DNA of 54,400 bases, taken from the NCBI GenBank assembly GCA_009778475.1, contig WRJS01000008.1:1-54400 (forward strand). The letters run 5' to 3'. The notes under the pieces are model-generated. The model was not told where the DNA came from. It did no database searches and worked only from the letters and a program-made list of their open reading frames with translations. Below, one piece after another: positions 50,100 to 54,400 of this stretch. The position numbers and the translations under genes are program-made. This DNA comes from Kiritimatiellota bacterium. Lineage in GTDB: Bacteria; Verrucomicrobiota; Kiritimatiellia; RFP12; UBA1067. Within the stretch, counting starts at the first letter, position 1. Every line of letters begins with the position of its first letter.

Positions 50100-51986
50100 T
50101 CAATAGAAGGCCCAATTGTGACCCCAAGCTTTCGCTATATCACGCGGAGTGCGACCGTATTTACTTTTTGCATTCACGTCCGCTCCCTTGGATACAAGGA
50201 ATTGGACGATTCCTCTGTTGCCCTTCTGTGCCGCATAATGTAATGGAGTCCAGCCAGCTTCGTCAGTGTCTTTGGCGATTGCGACCTCGAAGATGTCTCT
50301 TTTTAGCGGAGTCCCATCATCCGGTGTTTTTGCGTTCACGTCCGCCCCTTGGGAAACAAGGAGTTTGACGATTTCGATGTTGTTTTGCTCTATAGCCATA
50401 CGTAACGGAGTCCAAGCGTCTTTGTACTTTCCGTTCATGTCTGCTCCTTTGGAAATAAGGAAATTGACGATTTCGATGTTGCCCACCCCTATCGCACTAT
50501 GTAACGGAGTCCAGCCTTCCTGTGTTTTGGCATTCACGTCTGCTTTCTCGGAAATAAGGAGTTTGGTGGTTTCAATCTTATTGCCCTCTACGGCAATATA
50601 TAATGGCGCGTAGTCTTTTCTGTTTTTCGCATTCACGTTTGCTCCCTTAGAAATAAGAAGTTTGATGATTTCAATTTTATCCGAATCCCCCCCTACCGCA
50701 AAATGTAACGGGGTACGACCTTCTCCATTGCTTGCATTCACATCCGCTCCCTTAGAAACAAGAAGTTGAGCGATTTTGATGTTGTTTCTATCTACCGCAT
50801 AATGTAACGGGGTATGACCTTCTCCGTTACTTGCATTCACGTTCGCCCCCTTGGAAATAAGAAGCGAGGCAATCTCAATATTATTAATCCCTGTCGCATA
50901 ATGTAACGGGGTATGGCCTTCTCTGTAGCTTGCGTTCATGTCCGCTCCCTTGGAAATAAGGAATTGGACGATTTCGATATTGTCTCGCTCTACCGCACGA
51001 TGTAACGGAGTTTCTCCATCCTGTAGTTTAACGTTCACGTCCGCACCCCCGGATACAAGGAGCTTGACTAGTTCTAGCTTTCCCTCCGTTATCACATAAT
51101 ATAACAATGTCTCGCCGTCCTTTATTGTTACGTTCACGTCCGCCCCCTTATGAATAAGGAGTTTGGCAATTTCGTGGTTGTCTTTCACTACGGCAATATG
51201 TAACGGAGTCCAACCGTCTTTATCTTTTGCATGGACATCAGCACCTACGGAAATAAGAAGTTGGGCAATTTCGGAGTTACCTCCCCGTGCCGCATGATGT
51301 AAGGGGGTTACGCTGTCTTTGTCTTTTGCGAGTGCATACGCTCCCTTGGAAACAAGAAGATCAACGACTTTAGCATTTCCAGTTCTTACCGCAATATGTA
51401 ATGGAGTAGAGCCGTCTTGTAATTCAGCGCTCACATCCGCTCCATTGGCAAGAAAGATATGGGCGGTTTCGATATTACCTTTCTCTACCGCAATATGTAA
51501 CGGGGACTCGCCTCTCGTTGTCACAGCATTCACATCCGCTCCCTGGGAGACAAGGAATTTGACGAGTTCGGGATTGTCATCTTCTGCCGCAAGATGTAAC
51601 GGGGCATAGTCTTTCCTACTTTTTGCATTCACGTCTGCTCCCTTGGAAACAAGGAATTTGACACTTTCGATATTGCCATGTATTACAAGGATATGTAGCG
51701 GAGTTCTGTCTATATCGTTTTTTACATTCACGTCCACCCCTTGGGACACAAAGTGCTTGAGGTATTTCAGGACACGTTGTTCCTCTCTCGTGTCAGCCTC
51801 CGCCAGATAGTACCTCAACACATTCCTCCCATGCTCTTTGATATATTTATCAACTTCCGCTTTTTCCGCAGGAGTAAACGACTCACCGCAACCGCTCAGA
51901 AAAGACATTGCCATGGCAGTGAGTGTCAACGCAAAAAATCCACATAGTATTCCGCGCCCGATATTCTGTATCATCTGTTTATTCAT
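50100..51986 (-). CDS. Ankyrin-repeat lipoprotein, AT-rich
   Basis: A 628-residue protein with a lipoprotein signal (GFFALTLTAMAMSFLSGC, lipobox LSGC). After about 65 helical residues there are 15 or so ankyrin repeats of 33 residues with the consensus DGxTPLHxAVxxxNIEIxxLL and ISKGADVNAxx. Repeats near residues 535-565 are interrupted by a degenerate copy (TPDDGTPLKRDIFEVAIAKD). Ankyrin solenoids bind proteins; here it would face the periplasm or surface. Base composition is far more AT-rich than that of every neighbour, and its promoter is the closest to the E. coli consensus in the window, so recent acquisition or rapid repeat expansion is likely. GCAAGGAAG precedes the ATG. Confidence 0.88.
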   Translation of the reverse strand: MNKQMIQNIGRGILCGFFALTLTAMAMSFLSGCGESFTPAEKAEVDKYIKEHGRNVLRYYLAEADTREEQRVLKYLKHFVSQGVDVNVKNDIDRTPLHILVIHGNIESVKFLVSKGADVNAKSRKDYAPLHLAAEDDNPELVKFLVSQGADVNAVTTRGESPLHIAVEKGNIETAHIFLANGADVSAELQDGSTPLHIAVRTGNAKVVDLLVSKGAYALAKDKDSVTPLHHAARGGNSEIAQLLISVGADVHAKDKDGWTPLHIAVVKDNHEIAKLLIHKGADVNVTIKDGETLLYYVITEGKLELVKLLVSGGADVNVKLQDGETPLHRAVERDNIEIVQFLISKGADMNASYREGHTPLHYATGINNIEIASLLISKGANVNASNGEGHTPLHYAVDRNNIKIAQLLVSKGADVNASNGEGRTPLHFAVGGDSDKIEIIKLLISKGANVNAKNRKDYAPLYIAVEGNKIETTKLLISEKADVNAKTQEGWTPLHSAIGVGNIEIVNFLISKGADMNGKYKDAWTPLRMAIEQNNIEIVKLLVSQGADVNAKTPDDGTPLKRDIFEVAIAKDTDEAGWTPLHYAAQKGNRGIVQFLVSKGADVNAKSKYGRTPRDIAKAWGHNWAFY

Positions 51987-52044
51987 ACTTCCTTGCTACT
52001 CCTTGCCCCAATTTCCCAAGACCCTTGTCTAGCTAAAGATTAAA

Positions 52045-52074
52045 TTTATAACAGATTTTTGCACACGATGTCAA
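52045..52074 (-). promoter_or_regulatory. Promoter of the ankyrin lipoprotein gene
   Basis: On the minus strand, TTGACA (52074-52069), an 18-nt spacer and TATAAA (52050-52045), about 59 nt before the ATG. The -35 is a perfect consensus, unlike the TTGCNN boxes elsewhere in the window. Confidence 0.7.
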
Positions 52075-52119
52075 GCAAATCCTGTCCCTTGTTATTGAAT
52101 GCAAGTATGGGATGTGCAA

Positions 52120-52265
52120 CAACACAAGGCTGAAAGCCTTGCGTCCTTTTATTCAAGACTTACAGCCTTGAATATTTTACTCGCCGTTACGTAGGGCGTT
52201 GCCCTACGCTGTCATCCGCAAGGCCTTCGGCCTTGTCACATCCCAGAGGGATGTGTCTCTCGGCA
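52120..52265. repeat. Chain of short hairpins
   Basis: AAGGCTGAAAGCCTT, GTAGGGCGTTGCCCTAC, AAGGCCTTCGGCCTT and a TCCCAGAGGGA-type element follow one another. They belong to the same family as 45690-45896. No gene is seen between 51987 and 52379. Confidence 0.85.
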
Positions 52266-52379
52266 GAAAACGCGGGAGAAAAAAATCATGGCATCCCGTC
52301 AGGATACCCCTGCCGAGAGTGGTATTCCTAACTGAATGCTCGCATCCCTTGTTTTTATGTGTAACAGGGAGTTTTCCCT

Positions 52380-52408
52380 TTGCATAATTTTCCCGGCAGG
52401 GCTATACT
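52380..52408 (+). promoter_or_regulatory. Promoter, probably for recN, now 450 nt upstream of it
   Basis: TTGCAT at 52380-52385, a 17-nt spacer and TATACT at 52403-52408 within GGGCTATACT. An ATG follows 6 nt later at 52415, but the frame it opens (137 codons) runs through repeat DNA and is not protein-like. The next real gene is recN at 52860. Confidence 0.55.
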
Positions 52409-52469
52409 TGTGATATGTTTTTTTCGCTATATACTTTTTTGATTTTTGAGGGGAATAGAATTTTTGAGC

Positions 52470-52735
52470 TCTGCAAGGGCGTAATTAAATGGATGCCGCC
52501 CTTACAGGGCTTATTCCTTTACGCTTGGGCTCGTAGGGCGTTGCCCTACGCTATGAGATTCAGCCCTTTCAGGGCTAACAAGACCGAAAGCCCTCTTGCC
52601 TTGTTATGGAGTGCGGCGGCTCGCCGCCGCTTTTTGAACGGGGGCTTGTCCCCGTTTCTCGACACCATAATATCTTTTACGGCAGCAAGCTGCCTATGTG
52701 AAAGCGGCGGCAAGCCGCCGCACTCCATAAGGGCA
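52470..52735. repeat. Hairpin chain and GC-rich palindromes
   Basis: CCCTTACAGGGCT-type, CGTAGGGCGTTGCCCTACG and GCCCTTTCAGGGC hairpins are followed by GGAGTGCGGCGGCTCGCCGC (from 52608), an ACGGGGGCTTGTCCCCGT hairpin, GCAGCAAGCTGC, and GCGGCGGCAAGCCGCCGC leading to CACTCCAT (to 52730). The outer GGAGTGCGGCGG / CCGCCGCACTCC sequences are mirror images about 120 nt apart. No gene is seen. Confidence 0.88.
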
Positions 52736-52739
52736 TCCT

Positions 52740-52855
52740 CCCAAAAAATCCTGTTAATCCTGTCAAAAAAACTCCGCGCCTCTGCGTCTCTGCGCGAGCA
52801 AAAAAATCCTGTCAAAAAAACTTTGTGACCTTTGTGCCTTTGTGTGAGACAATAT
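52740..52855. repeat. Period-9 and GCGCAGAGACGC-type repeats upstream of recN
   Basis: AATCCTGTTAATCCTGTC copies (period 9), a CGCGCCTCTGCGTCTCTGCG copy (reverse of the 33151 family) and a short period-9 array (CTTTGTGAC, CTTTGTGCC, TTTGTGTGA) fill the last 115 nt before recN, leaving no clear ribosome binding site. Confidence 0.8.
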
Positions 52856-52859
52856 CAAT

Positions 52860-54400
52860 ATGTTAAACCACCTCTCAGTCAAAAACCTCGCCATCGTTGA
52901 AGAAGCCGCCGTCGGGTTCGGGGGCGGGCTGAACATCATCACGGGCGAGACGGGCGCGGGGAAGTCCGTGCTGATGGGCGCGCTCGATCTGGTGCTGGGC
53001 GGGCGCGCGGATAAGTCGGCGATCCGCGAGGGCGCGGCGGAGGCGAATGTCGAGGCGGTGTTCGCGCTGGCGGACACGTCCGCCGCAGACCTCGTGCTGG
53101 CGGAGGGCGGCCTGCCCGTCTGCGAGGAGGGGGCGCTGCTCATCCGCCGCACAATCTCCGCCACGGGCTCAGGGCGCTGTTTCGTGAACGACGCGCCGAC
53201 CACCGTGCAGACCCTCCGCAAGCTGGGCTGCCACTTGGTGGACATCCACGGGCCGTATGACCACCAGTCGCTGCTCGACCCCGCGTTCCAGCGTCAGGTG
53301 CTGGACGCTTACGGCCAGTGCGGCGACGCGCTGAATGCCTATTCGGAAATCTGGCGCGACCGCAACGCCCTGCGGCAACGCCTCGCGGAGCTGCAGGACG
53401 GGCTCTCGAACGTGGCCGAGGAAATCGACCGCTTGCAGTTCATCACGGACGAAATCACCCGCGCCGCGCTCACCGAGGCGGATGAGGAGGAGCTTGTCCG
53501 CCAGCACGCGGAGGCCGCGAACGCCGAGCAGATCCTGTCGCTCGGCACGGTCATCAGCAACGCGCTGACGGACGGCGAGTCGTCGGCGTTCGACCTGCTC
53601 GTGTCCGCGCAGGCGCAGCTTGCGGACCTCGCGCACATCCTGCCCGAGGCCGCCGAATGGAAAAGCGACACGCAAAGCGTGGTCACGCAGTTGCAGGAGA
53701 TTGGGCGCGCGCTGAGCCAACGCCTGAGCCAGATCGAGGCCGAGCCTGAACGCCTCCAGCAGCTCGAAGACCGCATGGCGCTGGTGCAGCGCCTGAAACG
53801 CAAATACGGCGGTTCGGTCAGTGCCGTGCTGGCGACCAGCGCGAAGAGCCAGGCGCGGCTGGACGACCTCGCGACGCGCTCGGAGCAGATACTCGACGTG
53901 TCGCGGCAGATTGACGCGGCGACCCGTCTGCTGACGGAGCGGGCCGCGCACCTGACGCGCGTGCGCACCTCTGCCGCCGCCAAGCTGGCGAAGGCGATTG
54001 TCGCGGAGCTTCGCGACCTCGGTTTCTTGAAGTCCGGTTTCGCGGTGGACCTTGCGCCCGCCGAGCCCGAGCCGCACGGCGCGGACGACATCGCGTTCGG
54101 TTTCGCGCCCAACCCCGGCGAGCCGATGCGGCCGCTCCGCGCGATCGCGTCGAGCGGCGAGATTTCGCGCGTCATGCTCGCGGTGAAGGCCGTGCTGGCC
54201 GCGCACGACAGTATCCCCGTGCTGGTGTTCGACGAGATTGACGCGAACATCGGCGGCGAGGTCGGCCGCGCCGTGGGGCAGAAGCTCCGCCGCGTGGCGC
54301 AGACGCACCAGGTCATCTCGATCACGCACCTGCCGCAATCCGCCGTCTATGGCCACCAACATTATGTGGTCAGCAAAGATGTGGTGAAGGGCCGCACGAA
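52860..54400 (+). CDS. recN: DNA repair protein RecN, 3' end cut by the window
   Basis: The first 513 codons of RecN, an SMC-like ATPase for double-strand-break repair, open to the window edge; full RecN is usually about 550 residues. It begins MLNHLSVKNLAIVEEAAV. Walker A is TGETGAGKSVLMGALDL. LVDIHGPYDHQSLLDP fits the RecN signature IHGQHEHQ with changes. Two coiled-coil regions (about 155-225 and 265-365) flank the interior. The ABC signature is ASSGEISRVMLAVK and Walker B is VLVFDEIDANIGGEVG. The ATG at 52860 aligns with the conserved N-terminus but has only a poor GAGAC site; repeats occupy its 5' region. Confidence 0.95.
   Translation, partial: MLNHLSVKNLAIVEEAAVGFGGGLNIITGETGAGKSVLMGALDLVLGGRADKSAIREGAAEANVEAVFALADTSAADLVLAEGGLPVCEEGALLIRRTISATGSGRCFVNDAPTTVQTLRKLGCHLVDIHGPYDHQSLLDPAFQRQVLDAYGQCGDALNAYSEIWRDRNALRQRLAELQDGLSNVAEEIDRLQFITDEITRAALTEADEEELVRQHAEAANAEQILSLGTVISNALTDGESSAFDLLVSAQAQLADLAHILPEAAEWKSDTQSVVTQLQEIGRALSQRLSQIEAEPERLQQLEDRMALVQRLKRKYGGSVSAVLATSAKSQARLDDLATRSEQILDVSRQIDAATRLLTERAAHLTRVRTSAAAKLAKAIVAELRDLGFLKSGFAVDLAPAEPEPHGADDIAFGFAPNPGEPMRPLRAIASSGEISRVMLAVKAVLAAHDSIPVLVFDEIDANIGGEVGRAVGQKLRRVAQTHQVISITHLPQSAVYGHQHYVVSKDVVKGRT

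Noticed and set aside
48191..50368. 725-codon plus-strand frame overlapping the OlsF-like gene in another frame
   Set aside because: Arg/Pro/Ala-rich shadow typical of high-G+C third-position bias; it runs on through repeats and into the ankyrin gene.
52415..52828. 137-codon plus-strand frame just after a good promoter
   Set aside because: Most of it is translated hairpin-chain and period-9 repeat DNA, with no protein-like character.
53169..54362. 397-codon minus-strand frame near the right edge
   Set aside because: It is the shadow of recN, whose Walker A, signature and Walker B motifs are on the plus strand.

Overview
The window is a GC-rich (coding regions look about 65% G+C) bacterial chromosome segment. 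Sec- and Tat-exported proteins, lipoproteins and an RND efflux system indicate a diderm. A ferredoxin-dependent 2-oxoacid oxidoreductase and several Fe-S proteins suggest anaerobic life. The Tat-exported Gfo/Idh/MocA protein, DUF362 protein plus NapH-like polyferredoxin, HEAT-repeat exported protein, giant GLUG/InlB-type surface protein and very many dispersed palindromes fit the PVC group. Kiritimatiellota is my best guess, by inference only; no rRNA is present.

Layout. 1-1859: a 5-nt microsatellite and a membrane Sel1-repeat protein. 1950-5710: DJ-1/PfpI protein, TPP-dependent E1 alpha and beta, and a family 2 glycosyltransferase. 5887-10700: dprA, topA with an unusual C-terminus, and an RdgC-like gene, probably one unit. 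10822-13066 (minus): polyferredoxin and DUF362. 13241-16475: Gfo/Idh/MocA, HEAT-repeat and unknown exported proteins. 16506-20154 (minus): a MacAB-like ABC exporter with ATGA overlaps. 20413-24906: a 1497-residue surface protein. 25128-27928: korD, korA and a korB-korC fusion. 28125-30946 (minus): a ThiF-like E1 enzyme and an unrecognised 659-residue protein. 31233-37887: tRNA with CAU anticodon, a Cys/His-rich exported protein and a CusCBA/CzcCBA-type efflux system. 37967-40807 (minus): valS, carrying two in-frame repeat insertions. 40991-44992: exported unknown, leuA (minus) behind a leucine attenuator, a membrane-anchored alpha-crystallin-like protein, and def. 45095-49928: CBM-like exported protein, O-antigen-ligase-like protein, gene fragment, OlsF-like acyltransferase. 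50100-51986 (minus): an AT-rich ankyrin lipoprotein. 52860 to the right edge: recN, incomplete.

Two things stand out. First, a textbook-style transcription attenuator lies upstream of leuA: a 26-codon leader peptide with six Leu codons and four segments that can pair 1:2, 2:3 or 3:4, the last pair forming an intrinsic terminator. Second, the spacers are crowded with short-period repeat arrays (7- or 9-nt periods), mirrored copies of them, and chains of small hairpins. Several of these sit exactly at stop codons, and some lie in frame inside valS, cusB and the ThiF-like gene, which recalls the palindromic elements found in Rickettsia genes. Promoters share the form TTGCNN-N17-TATACT, and a few place the -10 box only 6-7 nt before the ATG, implying leaderless mRNAs.
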